A stretch of DNA of 64,000 bases from positions 124,001-188,000 of the forward strand of contig BGZK01000492.1 in assembly GCA_005406025.1 (NCBI GenBank), written 5' to 3'. A program made the translations under genes and the position numbers. Below the pieces are notes generated by a model. It searched no databases. It was given only the letters and a program-made list of their open reading frames with translations, and was not told the origin of the DNA. Positions 22,905 through 35,639 of the stretch are shown here, piece after piece (position 1 is the first letter of the stretch; the number at the start of each line of letters is the position of its first letter). This DNA is from Eumeta japonica (lineage: Eukaryota > Arthropoda > Insecta > Lepidoptera > Psychidae).

Positions 22905-23695
22905 TTCACTCGGTGGTTCTATCTAATGCAGAAATGTATTAATCTTAACGGACACTATTTTCAATAACAATAATAACAAAATTAACTAGCTAGTTTGTTA
23001 AGTTTTTGATTTTCTAAGAATTCTCATATTGACTCACATATTGTACAAGTTTTCTACGTTAAAATAGAATATAGGAGCATTTATCTATGAAATCACAAAA
23101 AGGAAATTTTATGGGTTACGCACATTTTTTGTTTATTTTATTTGATGTTGAAATTAACAAATTTTTTTTTTATTTAATTACAGTATTTAAAACTACTTTA
23201 CTATAAGTATATTTGCAGACATTATTTTGTTATCACTGTTCATTTATATCCGGAGAGTTTTATTATACACCTTTGGAACCCAAAGTTTAAGATTACCGGA
23301 ACATAAAACGTTTTCATTATGTTGGATGTAAAGCAAACATTTCCTGTTCTAGTTATCATAAACTTTTATACATTGTGTAGGTACATGTTTTATGCGTTGA
23401 GTACCTAAAGAAGCTTAAAAATTTGAAGCTGTATTAATAAAATTGACATTAATTGCAATATTATATTTGGTAATTCGAAATAATACTAGATTCGAATAAC
23501 GCTAGAGAAAACGCATTTGACACTAATTATAGCTATTTTCTAATTAAATAATTACAAGCATTTAGGGTCAATTTTTGTTGACTAGATAATATACCCCAAA
23601 TTCTCTACTTCACCCCAATTTCTCTAATCACAAATATTTCGAGTACGCGTAAGCAGTATTAATAGTCCCAAGCGCAAGAAAAACTAAGAAACAGT
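22905..23695. other. intergenic
   Basis: A+T-rich, nothing supportable. Confidence 0.4.
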
Positions 23696-23699
23696 CAGA

Positions 23700-23965
23700 A
23701 TTGAGATTTTATTCGAAACTCCCGACTTCGGCCGTCTCCAAAGATACCGTCCTCGTCACTGGTGCCACGCGCAGGGACGCGCGCGCAATACATCGGCCTG
23801 TATCTCCTCTTATTTTTTAGTGCTCGAACGTTTTGATGTTTCTCGAGAAATGTGCTGAGCTTTTAGGAGATCCCTCCGGCCGCGCGTCATTCGTATTTTT
23901 TATTTCCTCGAGAAAATAACTTCGAGTGGCCTCGCCGTCGCCACGGAAAATGCTGAATTGTAATT
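23700..23965. other. CpG-rich islet
   Basis: About 260 bases rich in CpG (CACGCGCAGGGACGCGCGCGC core) with CTCGAGAAA occurring twice (about 23842 and 23908). No recognisable protein. Possible promoter or 5' UTR. Confidence 0.45.
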
Positions 23966-24282
23966 AAACTTTTGAGGAAAACCGTGACATCTTCGATACG
24001 GTATTATATCTTTTTGATGGTGGATTTCGTTTTGTATGATGGAATATTTTCAAAGAAACTGTTTTTCCTTAAAGTCGTTCTTGTTTCATTGCTTTATTTT
24101 GTTATCGAATATTGTTCATAATTCGTCGTTAAATTTAATGATGGCAATAAACGAAAAAAATGTACATGTATATATCAGTAGGCTAACTAAGATATGGCAA
24201 CATATTTTTGTTAGTAAAAGGTCTTTATCTAATTCACATTAGAGGATATGACGTATACAATTAAACGAAGCCTTGACGTATA

Positions 24283-25551
24283 CGTGGGTTGCTATTTATG
24301 TATCCGGAACTGGACACATATAGAATAATATTTAAAAAGTAATTACAACTCCTTGGCTGTAGAATACATTTTGTTTCATGTAACTGTCAATTGTTTTACC
24401 ATTATGGCGTCATTTTGAAAATTGCGTGTCTTTATCACGGTGGATTTATTCGTGAAAATTTTCGTGCGGTGATTTGTTACGATTTTTGGCGTGGGCTAAC
24501 TCGAAAACAGTGCGAAGATAAACTCACTTCGACTTTTGGGGATGAAGCATTATCAAAAACCACTGTGCATCACTGGTTTAGTGAGTTTAATCGTGGGTGG
24601 TCTATGCTCACTGACGAATTTAAAGAAAGCTGCCCTAAGTCGGTTGTTGTACCAAATATTAGCGATGCTGTGCGGGAACTAATAATACAAGATCGACATT
24701 TTACATGTTGAACTATAAAATCATTCCTGAACATAACTGTTATGAGCATACATAATATAATACACGAAAATTTAGCTGCAAAAAAAAAAAAATGTTGACG
24801 TTGGATTCTGCACAACTTGAGCATTGATTAAAAATAAGTTCGTGTCGATTGGTGCAAAAAATATTAAAAAAATACAATCATGGTGCGTCAAAAGCTGTTT
24901 ATAATACGTACACAGGTTATGAATCTTAGATCAATGCGTATAACCTTGAAATTAAACAACAGTCAACGGTGTGGATGTTCCAAGATGAGCCGAACCTAAC
25001 AAAAGTGACTAGTACTAAAAGCACTTTGAAGCAAATGGTTGCCTGTTTTTGTGGTATAAGTGAGAATGTGGTTACAGTGCCACTAGAGAATTTTGAAACG
25101 GTTAACTTGAAGTGGTACACGAACATTTGTTTACCAGAAGTCTTTAAAGAAATAAGAAAGAACAACCGACAACGCAAATCCATTCTCTATCTTGACAATG
25201 CTGGCTGTTACACGTCGCCGGAAACAATTCGGTTTTTTGGGAGGTTAAAAGATCAAATTGACGGGTCGTCCGTTGTACAGCCCCAATTTGGCACTTAACA
25301 ATTTTTATTTATTCCCAAGCGTGAAAAATAAATTATGTGGTCAACGTTTTTCGAGCCGAGAAGAGGCCGCTGATGCGTTCAAAATGTACGTTTTGGAGAT
25401 ACCTCAATCAGAATGGAAAAAAAGCTATAAAAATTGATTTCAGCGTATGTAAAATGCATCGTGGTAAACATTTTGAAAAGCGATGAAACCATATTAAATA
25501 TAGATGTTTTTTGTCATTTTGATACTCCGCGCACATAAATAGTAGCCCTCA
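24283..25551 (+). mobile_element. mariner element, full length but inactive
   Basis: About 1.27 kb, the normal mariner size, bounded by TA at 24281-24282 and 25552-25553. Terminal inverted repeats pair for about 30 bp: 24281-24311 (..GGGTTGCTATTTATG..) against the reverse complement of 25523-25553 (..GGGCTACTATTTATG..), with about two thirds of bases identical. The transposase includes an N-terminal block 24391-24711 (FWRGLTRKQCEDKL, HHWFSEFNRG, PKSVVVP, VRELIIQDRH) and a C-terminal block 24969-25298 (VWMFQDEPN, TSKQMVACF-like segment, LKWYTNICLPEVF, YLDNAGCYTS). A stop follows DRHFTC, the first catalytic block GDESW is altered to GYES*, the second aspartate (LDNA) is kept, and the third region is frameshifted. 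It is dead and best described as a mellifera/irritans-type copy. Confidence 0.93.
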
Positions 25552-26791
25552 TAGTCTGGTTAAAAAGTCGAAAAACGTGTTAATTCTTCAGCTAAAAGGA
25601 GCAGTTTCAAAAAGGAGGGGCCCACTTTTTTAGAGATTCCTCAAAAACTATTGATCCTACATATATTTTGTAAATAGTGTGGTTAAGCTGACTTAAAACT
25701 GGCCGATAATTAAAAAAAAATATCTTTTGCTTTGTTAATTTATAAAAAATATTGTGTCATTTAAACACTTGAAAAAAAATTAACTGAAGCTATTAATAAT
25801 TGATGAATTTTTTTAGACTCATTTGCATTTCGAGATCTCTAGTTGTTAAACAAAAGGTTTTAAGATTATTTCGCTTCACGGAGACCAACTAGTTATTATA
25901 CTGAATAAAGTTATGTGGAAGGGGTATTTGTGGTATTTGTTATTGTTATTATCCATTAACGATAAAAATATTGGTTGACAAACTATATGACAAAAAACTT
26001 TTCAAAAATATTTAATTATTCCATTTGTTTAAAAAAATTTGAATAAATAGATGAAAAAATTAAAATCTATGATCAAGTTATAGCTGTTCACTATCCAAAA
26101 ACAGATACAACAATCAAATTCATAAAAAACATCTTAATTTGTGCATTTTTTAATTTTTTGTCGCTTAGATTATTCATAACTTATAGATAATAACAATTAA
26201 AAATACCGTATTAAAATAATTTATTAAGCGAATTAGTTTCAAGACCTTTAATTTGACAATTATTGAACACGAAATGTAAATAACAGTTTTAAAAAAATCA
26301 CTAATTAACCATAGCTTCATTTAGTAAAAAATGCACAAAATCTTTTTATTGACGAAATTTTTTTCTTTCAAATGTGTAGACTTCACAGTATTTTTTTTTT
26401 ATACTTAATATAGCAAACGATATTTTTTGATATAAACTGTTGATTTTAAGCCAGCGCGTAACGGCACTGTGCTCGTCTCGCGAAACTTTATTTTTAACTT
26501 TAAATATAAACTATTAATAGAGCTCCAATTCCGGAAGACTTTTTTTGGAAATTTCCTCTTCTTTAGAATCTGTTTGCTAAATTCCTTTAACACCAATAGT
26601 TTTTGAATTATGTCCAAGAAGTAGACCCTTTTTTGAATCTATAATTGCTTATAAATTTGCCATTGTTTATCTGCGGGTTTGAACTTTATGAACTTTTTTC
26701 TAGATGTCGTAAAGATTCTAATGAGCTTTATTACGTATTTTAATTCACAGTAGCAAGAATTAACATTCTTTCGAATTTGTTGACTAGACTA
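25552..26791. mobile_element. A+T-rich TIR element, copy B
   Basis: The left end TAGTCTGGTTAAAAAGTCG.. (25552) matches the reverse complement of the right end TAGTCTAGTCAACAAATTCG.. (26791). Similarity extends about 35 bp to GTTAATTCTT on both sides. TCAAAAACTATTGAT (about 25644) recurs inverted as CAATAGTTTTTGA (about 26598). A small GC-rich island lies at 26450-26490. Copy A at 5.5-6.74 kb shares the right half. There is no coding capacity, so it is a non-autonomous element or foldback. Its left end coincides with the mariner's TA. Confidence 0.6.
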
Positions 26792-26794
26792 GTA

Positions 26795-28420
26795 TATGAA
26801 AAAATATTTACAGAAAACAACGACTACTGAAACAAAAACATGATAAGACTTCTAAATAATATTTAATGGAAAAATAATAATATTAATGAAATTAATGTAA
26901 TTGACGGAAACTTAAAAAGATTTCAAGAATGATTTGCTGCCGATATGGCGCTCCACGCAACAAAAACTTAAAAAAAAAACTAGCAAAAAACAATAAAATT
27001 AATATAGTTCACTAAACCCTCAACAAAATTACTTACAGCATATATCGAATGCCGAGACCGCAGCTCATACGAGAACAGATAGTCGGTAGCAAAAATAAAT
27101 AAACTTACTTAAATTCGTAAACCCTTGTGATTCTTTTTACTCTCTTTTTGTTCATTAGGATCTGCATCTTGGGGTTTGCCCTTTATTACTTATATTCTAC
27201 CTTTTGTGCTTACGGCGTTAACCTAATAGTATATTAGATGACTTGCAAATTCGCGTTATTATTGATGTGTCCCACATTGCCATTACGCAATTGTTGTCAT
27301 CTAAATTAGGTTAATTTCGCAGGATCACGCGCGTCCTGTTCAGCAGAGGATTTATAAGCGACTGATATAATTATAGCGTATTGATGGCTAACTATACAAT
27401 TAAAATTGGACTCTGGTGAATCAAATTTATTTTCAATTCTTCGGCTAATATCGCATAACGGACAGAAATATAGATACGAAACTGCTATCCGAATAATATA
27501 TGAATTTTTGCACTACTGATAAATGTTTCATTATCAATTTCTTATGGTGAGTAGTTGATAGTTGGTAGTCGAAACGAATTACCAGTATTTTTGTCATTGA
27601 ATTTGAAGATCTCTTAACCTAGTGAGATTCAAAGATATTTTAAGTGGTTTTAGCTGATAACGGATCAATGTAAGAGAGTAATAGTATTTTTTACGCAAGA
27701 ACAAAAATTAAATATTTAAATCATGTAGAAATATTCCCATTCATATCAATATAAACATTATAGTAAGCTCCCTGCTTTCATTTAAGTAGGAAATATTTAT
27801 AGGCTTCAGTGGAAAAACACTTTTTCTTTCATGGTTTCCAGTTAAAAGAAAAAATTCTTTTGAAAAATACAAAAATAATAAATTATTTTATTTTTGTGAA
27901 GAAATTTTAATTTAACTATTTCATGAAGACTTTAATAAATCAATGGGAAAAATATAATTAATTCAAGGATATATTAAATTGAGCCGTTACAATTTCATTT
28001 TTCTGTACAAAAATGAACCAACCTCATAACGGGCGTTACTACGCAAAATCCTTTTACATTTACTCGGCGGATGATGTTTTCATTATAACGTATCATTTTT
28101 TGTCCTTTTCGATTTCCTTTCAATACATATCAACTTTGTATTACAACCTTTTATGAATTAGCTTCTAATTTAGTCTTCCTTATGTTCATAGTGGTCATTA
28201 AACTTCAAATTAGACCGTCATTTACTTCTATAGTGTATCTATAATAAAGACCAACTACTTGTTGCACAGAAAATATTTTATGAGTTTTCATGTGCAGGTG
28301 CTATTAGGAATATTTCTGTCCTTTGAGAAATAACATTTCTCGATAAATACAAAACTTCAAGACTGAGATTGAAAATATAGTTTATGTAAACTATAATTTA
28401 CTGTTTGTAAAAAGACAAGG
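26795..28420. other. intergenic
   Basis: A+T-rich, nothing supportable. Confidence 0.45.
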
Positions 28421-28424
28421 AGAT

Positions 28425-29110
28425 AAAAGTAAATGTCAGCAAAACTAAGGTCAAAGTGTTTAAAAGAGGCAAAAGCAGCATTGAATGCGATATAAATATA
28501 GAAGATGAGAGTGTCAAACAAGTGAAATAGTTTGTATACTTAGGTAGTATACATGATAGAGATATGGAAAAAGAGTGAATGCGGGAAATAATGTGTATAG
28601 GCTTTGTTTACCTTCATAAACAGTAAACATGTTTCACAGCAAATACGTTTGGTTGTCCATAATGGGGTCCTGATTCCTACGCTTATGTATAGTTGTGAAA
28701 GCTGGGTATGGCAAAAGAAAAATTAAAGTAGAATCAATACGGCAGAGACACGATCTTTGCGTAACATGTGTGAAGTATCTCTGAAAGATAGGTGTAGAAA
28801 CAGTGAAGTCAGAGAGCCGTATGGTTTAAAGAAAGATGTAGTGACTAGTGTAGAAAAAGGTATGTTGCGGTGGCCGAGCAATCTGGAAAGGAAGAATGAA
28901 ATTAGACTCACAAAACAAATCTATATAGTGAATGTGTGTGATGGAAAGGTCGGCAAGGGTCGCCCTAGAAAATCTTATGTAGACGAAATTGGTGGTATTT
29001 AGCTAAGGAACAAATTTTAAACACCCAAAACAACGATCTTGCACGAAAACATTGATGGTGAAACGGAACCCTATAGAGGCTCCATTTATATCTACTGTTT
29101 GATTATACCT
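28425..29110 (+). mobile_element. RTE-like LINE, 3' end of RT ORF
   Basis: Plus-strand blocks in order: VNVSKTKVKVFKRGKSSIEC (end of the RT palm), VK*FVYLGS, SKHVSQQIRL, VHNGVLIPTLMY, ESWVWQKKN, then the unbroken 28757-29002 stretch with RNMCEVSLKDRCRNSEVREP, GLKKDVVTSVEKGMLRW, RLTKQIYIVNV and GKVGKGRPRKSYVDEIGGI. These are the C-terminal blocks of a common insect RTE-type LINE. The earlier part has several stops and frame changes (for example after VK and KEKLK). The catalytic RT core is missing, so the copy is 5'-truncated. Same family as 10015-10545. Confidence 0.9.
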
Positions 29111-31590
29111 GTGTGCTTTTGTACGCGTGATTATCTAATCAATAGATTTAGTAAAATCATGTAGCGCGAAATAATCTGGCTTTTAATCGGGGACAGGAGA
29201 TCGACTCTTTCAGGATTACGGTCTGAACCAGGATTTTTATTGGGTTTTTGTGTAAACTTCACGGGTAGATGTTTCGTGTCGCGCAAGACTTACTTTAGAG
29301 CGACCGCAATCTAGCTTCCTGTTGAGTTTGGGAGTCAGGCAGCACATTTTTGCGCAGCCGCGTCAGTTGTTATTTAACGCAATGGAGCCTCTCCAACCCG
29401 TATGATAGTGAGGTATAAACAATTAAAATTATTCGCGAATGCTTTATGTCCATTATAAAGAAAATAAGTTATTTGGGTTACACAGAAAATGTCTGTATAA
29501 AATAAAATGGTGTACGCGAGACTTCTCAAGCATCGCGATCTCAGGATAATCGCATTTGGTAGTAGGGATATCAACGTAAAAGATCTTTATAAAACTGTCT
29601 ATATTACAGTCAAATTAAAGACTATATCATCAAAATATCGGTAGCAATTTACTCAAATTTCAAGTGAGACAAAAAATGTAGAATAAAATATAAATTTCAA
29701 TAAAAACAACTAAGCTTACTGTCAAATTTTCTAAGTACGCTAGAACAGTTCCATTCTCCTGTCAACGGTCAAAGTCCTGCTCCAGAACTCTGACCGCTGA
29801 GCTTAACACTGGCTTTTTTGTGTGTGTTTTTTTAAAATTATCTTTGGTAGATTTAATGCTCAGAATGGTAAATTTAGAAATGAAGCTACAATTTTACTCT
29901 GTAGTTAAAGAGCAATGGCATTAATGACTTGTGTATTTCTCATTCTCTTTCGTGGTTTTGTATGGGGTGAAAGGGTAAACTTTAGTTATTAACAAAATTC
30001 TTTTAAAAGCATAATATTGTTGAAAGAATTGTTTAACATGAACATTTAAGTATATATTTTTGTTTGTTATAAACATTTTTAGTTGAGTCGAGTTTTTTCA
30101 GGTAAAATTTCAATCTACAAACTAGGCTTGCAAAACCTAGGCTATTTCGGTTAAAGTCCCATTAGTATGAAAATGGTGTGAAACTTTATCAACGTTGACT
30201 TTATGTTAGTGTTTGATTAATCTCGTGATATATAAAGGCATTTCAACATTGAATATGCGTGTGTCGTCGTCACAGGGCATACCCATACTATACTCGTTAC
30301 GAATTTCGGTAATTTTATGGTTTTTCAAAGAGCTGTACTGAAAAATTTTCTACGTAAGGTTAAATTTTTATACACAAAGCAAACAACAAAAATATACAAT
30401 TCTTTACATTTTTGTATAGTTTATTAAGAAATCCAAAGGTACAATCAATAAATCACTCTAATTGAAACAAACTCGCCATAAAAATGGATTTAAAAAAAAC
30501 ATTCTTTACCTGAGCGCGGTCGTTCGATGCCTTGCAATGTCTATCTTGAAAAAAAAACATATGGAGTGTTGATTTTGTATTCAATATTATTGCAAACTAG
30601 TTATTAAGAAATGAAGGAAATACAAATATGAACAAAAATGTGATTTTATTTCTTTGTATTTGAGCAAACTCTTGGAAGGTACAGCTTCTCTGAGTTTAAC
30701 ATTTTATTTTTTATTACTGGACACCGTTTTCAATTAGTTTTCTTTTCCCAAAGTTAGCAAATTTTATCTCAATTCCTAACATGCTTAAAAACTAGTGTGC
30801 TAGTTCTAACGATGCGTAAAATGAAATTGTTTGCGTCCCGTCGCACGGCGCAGCGCGATAAAGGTGGACCGGTGGAGCTATGACGAAGTTATCACTTGAT
30901 TAGATGCAAATTTCTTCAAATAATTAAAGTTCAAATAAATTACACTTAAAAATTATGAAACAATAGCAAATAACACATTTTACATAGTACACAGTTAAAT
31001 ACAATTATATACAGCAAAATCAAATTAAAGAAAATAAATAAAATTAATTTAAATGTAAACAGTAAAATCCCACAGTTAAGAATTTTAAATATAATTATCA
31101 TAATCGTGCTGTACAAGATTTCTTATAATCAAACTGTAATCATTTTATCTAATTGTTTATTACTTGAATTTATTACAATGTTTAATTTTCATATACCAAG
31201 ACCATCTCTGTGGGCAGAAATACAATTTACAATGGAGCCAGGAGTTTGACCTGTCGCTTTACAGGCTTAACCCTGTTAGGAGCTCATGTAACTCTCGACG
31301 AAAAGTTCTGATGCGTATCATACCTACGGTACTTTTAAATATAACATCACCGAGATAGATCAAATTCAAAAAGGGAAAATTGGAAATAAGCGAGATATCG
31401 CTTACATGTACTTTATTTCAAAAAATATGGACTGCTCTCGGGAACTAGTCGTCGTTTAGATAAACTAACTGCCAGCCTGAAATATTACTATTTACTACAG
31501 AATTTGCACACACTAAAGACAATAATAAAATAATAAATGTTGATAGTGTTGCTTTCCCATCGACCACCGTCCGTGACTTCTTCACTGGAT
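29111..31590. other. intergenic
   Basis: No supported gene. 29150-29400 is moderately G+C-richer without a recognisable frame. Confidence 0.4.
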
Positions 31591-31594
31591 TGTT

Positions 31595-31770
31595 GAATAC
31601 CATTTGGCTGAACAACTTCGTCGTTTTGATTCACTGGCGGTTACGTCGAGGTCAGCAATGATCCAGGCATGTGAGGGACCGTTGCTTCCGCCCATACCGA
31701 CCTCATTATCTCGTTTGTCAAAATCGACTGATTTCCCCGCGCGCCCGGCTCAACATTGGAACATACGCAG
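31595..31770. other. CpG-rich segment with a short open frame
   Basis: Plus frame 31604-31831 (RRFDSLAVTSRSAM, GPLLPPIPTSLSRLSKS) is unrecognised. Base composition differs from the neighbours; it may be an exon or repeat scrap. Confidence 0.3.
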
Positions 31771-31774
31771 TATT

Positions 31775-33810
31775 ATTTCTTTTATTTATTTTTTTGTAAG
31801 AACAAATGTCCCTTTCCCTTTTTTTTCCTAGAAACGCAGATTCAAAACACGCACATTGTCATTTGTTATTACATTCATGTAAAGATACATACATATGCAG
31901 CATAATTAAAACTTACAAAAAAATAGTAACCCAACTCACATCATGAATTAATTCAAATAAAATAATTAAATGAAATCAATCACTTACCAATGGATATCAA
32001 TTAATCAATCAAATAAGTCAGCTATCAATTGACAATATACAGTTTGCCATACAATTATAATTTTGATGCTGCGCCTCTACAAGTACGGGATTACTAACCT
32101 AACTGAAGCGAGTTAACAATGTACTTGCACTACGAAATCTGTTAAATATAGCGTTAACACAGGTATTTGTTCAACAGAACGGAACATCTGCACACAGACT
32201 CATAATTCTAGATTAGAGGCGACCGTCGACGCCGAGTCTATGACGAAGGATGTCCGATAAATAGACCATTATTCTTCAGTTCAACTTGGCTGACTTGGAA
32301 AGGTTTTATATTTGGCTTATACAGAGTTAGACCGATCGTTCTAAAATTAAGATGATATCGATTAAGATCGAGACCACAATCTCGTGCAATAGAACTTTTT
32401 AGGTCAAAATAGAGTAATCATTACGTGGGGTCATCTGCACCCATCTATATAAAATAATAAAATAGCATAATAACTCTTCTCCTAAATAAAGACATAATAG
32501 AGTACCGTCTGGTCTATTTGGAAACGGATGGATGTGGTTATTTAGATTATTTATGAATTTTGATCGGTCAGATTATTTTAGAAAACAGTTTTATAGAAAG
32601 TATTGAGTATTAATGGAGATCTATTATAATATATACATTCCGATTATTTTGATATATCCTTTTTATTTTAAATTTAATCCTCGAACCTCAATAATGATAC
32701 ATCGTAATCATATTTCTTAAAATGTTGAACATTTATTTATATTTTTATTTAGTTTTAGAAAAATAACAGAAAATTATTAGGAACCGTTAGAAAGTTTTAA
32801 AACATAGTCATTTAAACTATTGAACTATAATTTTTTTTTGAATACCCAATAATTTCGCTAGTTTTTTTATGGACTAATTGGTGTATATCAATTAATAATC
32901 CTTCGAGAACAATCCTAATCTCTACCGTTAATTTCCTTCCCTGAAGAAATTAATTTAAGGGCAAGGACATATTCAGAGTATCATGTAGCGATATAGTTGG
33001 GTGTACCCATGCACACATTCGAATACATTCATGTACATATTTTCACTCACACACGCGCGTGCTCACGTTTTGCAACTTCCTTTCTACCATGAATAATATT
33101 ATTTCATTGTTCGCTGCTCGGAAATCAAATTGTCGACTATTTCCTCCGACCGGTGTGAAATACAAAATTAACATAATTCGCGGCACTCGACTCTGAAAAC
33201 TTTCAGTGGGCGAGTGTACCTACCTTATCTCGCTTCGGAGGTAAACGGGTCTTGTGTCTAAATGGGCCAAATTACTCTGAGAGCAGTCCACCATTAAGGT
33301 GCTAGAGTTCAAATTTAGGACTATAATGATCTAGACTTGAATATTAAAACTTGTATGTGTTATGTCGCAAGCGGTTTGCAGAATCGGTCATTATAAAATA
33401 ATAGTAATACAACATTAAAAGAGACATTACTAAATAGTGATTCTAAAATTTTCTTTGCTGATTTGGATTAGTAATTAATAATGATGACGATAATAAAAAA
33501 GTCAAAAGTTAAATTTAGAAAATTTTAATATTCATTTGAATTTATATTTAAATGTTGAGTACTACAAAACTATTTAACCCTCTCAAAAAAAAATCGTTTA
33601 TTTTCATAATATAAGCTTAAATACTGAAGCTTGGACTACTACTCAATAAGATACAAGCTTTTTATCATTCCTTGCCTTTTTTGACACTCGATTTTAAGTA
33701 TCAGTGTACCAAACGTACAAAGTGTAACGAAAAGGTCCACAACACAAAGTCCACATCACAATACAAGATCATCATTTTTATACAACGATTATTTTTTTAA
33801 ATTACCTGTA
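31775..33810. other. intergenic
   Basis: A+T-rich; nothing supportable. Confidence 0.45.
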
Positions 33811-33814
33811 AATA

Positions 33815-33930
33815 ATAATATATATATATACATAAGTGTATATATATATAAGTGTGTGGTGTGATGTGTTTGTGTGTTAGTGTGTGTGTGTGTGAGTGCG
33901 TGCGCGCGCGTGTGTGTGTATGTATGAATG
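33815..33930. repeat. compound microsatellite (TA)n-(TG)n-(CG)n-(TG)n
   Basis: Two TA runs, then TG words, then GTGCGTGCGCGCGCGTGTG at about 33896-33914: a nearly continuous alternating purine-pyrimidine tract. Confidence 0.92.
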
Positions 33931-34590
33931 TACTTTTTATTAAAACTTTTAAATTATTACATGATTTTAGGATGTACAGAGCATATCCTTGCGACAAGTG
34001 TTAGTTTAATATATTTTTTATAACAATACTAATATTTATAGTAATTTATTTTCCATTTAATTGTAAAAAATAGAAATCTAATATAATGATTAGCAATTTG
34101 GCAAAAAAGCTTAAGTTCTAAAACGGCGCAAACACGAAATATCGTATAATATTCAAATTACTCTGCTAGTTTGAATAATTCGTTTGTTCTAATTTTACAG
34201 CTGTGTTTTCCTATAGCAATATTTCCATTTCGTTGAAATGGTATTTGTTTAATTAAATATTAAACGAAGACAATATAATAAACATACCGGTACTCTATTA
34301 TTATTTACTATAACCGAGTTCAAATAGCAGCCGACGCAATATGTTTCAAAATGAAAGGAAGGTCAGCTCGCTCCTAATATAAGACGGTTGTGATTCGTAT
34401 TTCGGGCAGGCACGTTCGGTCGATAAAAATTCTTAATTTTCCGGTTGAATCTTACCATCTAAGTCTCGTTTCAGCCCACAGGAAGGCGCTGGTGTGCCTA
34501 CGTTACGTCATCATCGTTCGCTCAATCTTCAGCCAGTCGCAATAACTGAAAATGACCAGTCTCGATATACCGAAGGAAGGGTAATTATAT
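33931..34590. other. intergenic
   Basis: No gene. 34330-34560 is moderately G+C-richer and unrecognised. Confidence 0.4.
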
Positions 34591-34594
34591 AATA

Positions 34595-35270
34595 CTAGCG
34601 ACCCACCCCGGCTTCGCACGAGAGTAATACAGATACTAATATGGGTGAGTGTGGAATGATCAATAATACTATGATTAATCTTTACTACATGATAACTTTA
34701 CAGCTGATTTAATGAGACAGTACAGACATGTTTTCTTTAGAGGTTATTCTCGAAAACGCGACACATAACTGGGCGTGTGAGAAACACTCAACGCTCAAAT
34801 CAAAGCCTGCAACGCTGAATGTTTGACCCTGTGATTTATTAATGGTGATTGCAAAAGATAGCGTTACCGGAAATTGCAGGCGCTTAAATTGAAACGGTAA
34901 ATCCGATGGTATTAGAGGAATCCGGGGACTTAAAACATCTCCAGTACCACATCCGGCTAGTATTCTGCACTCTATTATGAAAGTTTTAAAGGACTTTATC
35001 AATAATCGCGTACCGTTAAGTAGATTAAGATAAAATTACAGGACAACCTACTTTCAACACCAGTTTATGTGGAGAGCATCTAGATGGATTCAAAGGATTA
35101 AGAAATTTCTTGGGAAAATGAACAGCCTCTTCAAAATCGACTACAGCGTCAACCGAGTAGTATATTTTCGTCGGTACATCAATCTTGTAAAGAATCTTCC
35201 GCTTTTAAAATCTCTACCTCTTAAATCTAATATATCCATATTAAAGAAATGCTGTAAAGGGCAATTTTGA
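34595..35270 (-). mobile_element. Helitron 3' end with helicase C-terminal remnant
   Basis: Minus-strand blocks from about 35200: KIDVPTKIYYSVDAVVDFEE, FPKKFLNPLNPS, PHKLVLKVGCPVIL, a frameshift near 35025, LLNGTRLL, ECRILAGCG, then an open frame to 34709 with IPSDLPFQFKRLQFPVTLSF, TINKSQGQTF and QLCVAFSRI. This is the conserved C-terminus of the Helitron Pif1-like helicase (LNP.G.PPH.L.LK.G.PI.LLRN, NGTRL, FPV..AFA.TINKSQGQ, QLYVA.SR). About 110 bases beyond the stop the minus strand ends GCGAAGCCGGGGTGGGTCGCTAG followed by T. This is the expected Helitron terminus: a short GC-rich hairpin ending in CTAG at 34595, inserted next to A/T. Rep and upstream helicase motifs are absent. Confidence 0.9.
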
Positions 35271-35635
35271 TCTACATGAAATGTACAATGTAAGCTAATG
35301 TATTTAATTGGATAAGGAATAATTCTCTATTGTATAAAATGCCTTGATAATTAACCCTAATTTTTTTTGTTATGCGTAAAGGATAAAAATGGTTACTCTG
35401 GGTTATTCTTAGGAGATAAATATATATTATTTGGGACTTTTCTATCGATCTTTTTAAGATATACAATTTCGTTGTACATTAATTTGATCTATAATGTAAG
35501 GTTTAGCCAATGTTTGCAATTTAAGATGAAGGGCGTGTAGGTTCTAGTCTGGATTAGTAGAAACGGGAGTATAGAGCCAACCGGTATCCGCGCAACCTTT
35601 AGCTAGAAACTAGAGTCGATATGAGTAATAGATTC
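35271..35635. other. intergenic
   Basis: Nothing supportable. Confidence 0.4.
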
Positions 35636-35639
35636 TATA

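Noticed and set aside
24570..25183. Minus-strand frames of 84-85 codons
   Set aside because: Antisense of the mariner transposase.
33797..33997. 66-codon minus frame rich in T/H
   Set aside because: Translation of the compound microsatellite.
35067..35270. 67-codon plus-strand frame
   Set aside because: Antisense of the Helitron helicase remnant.
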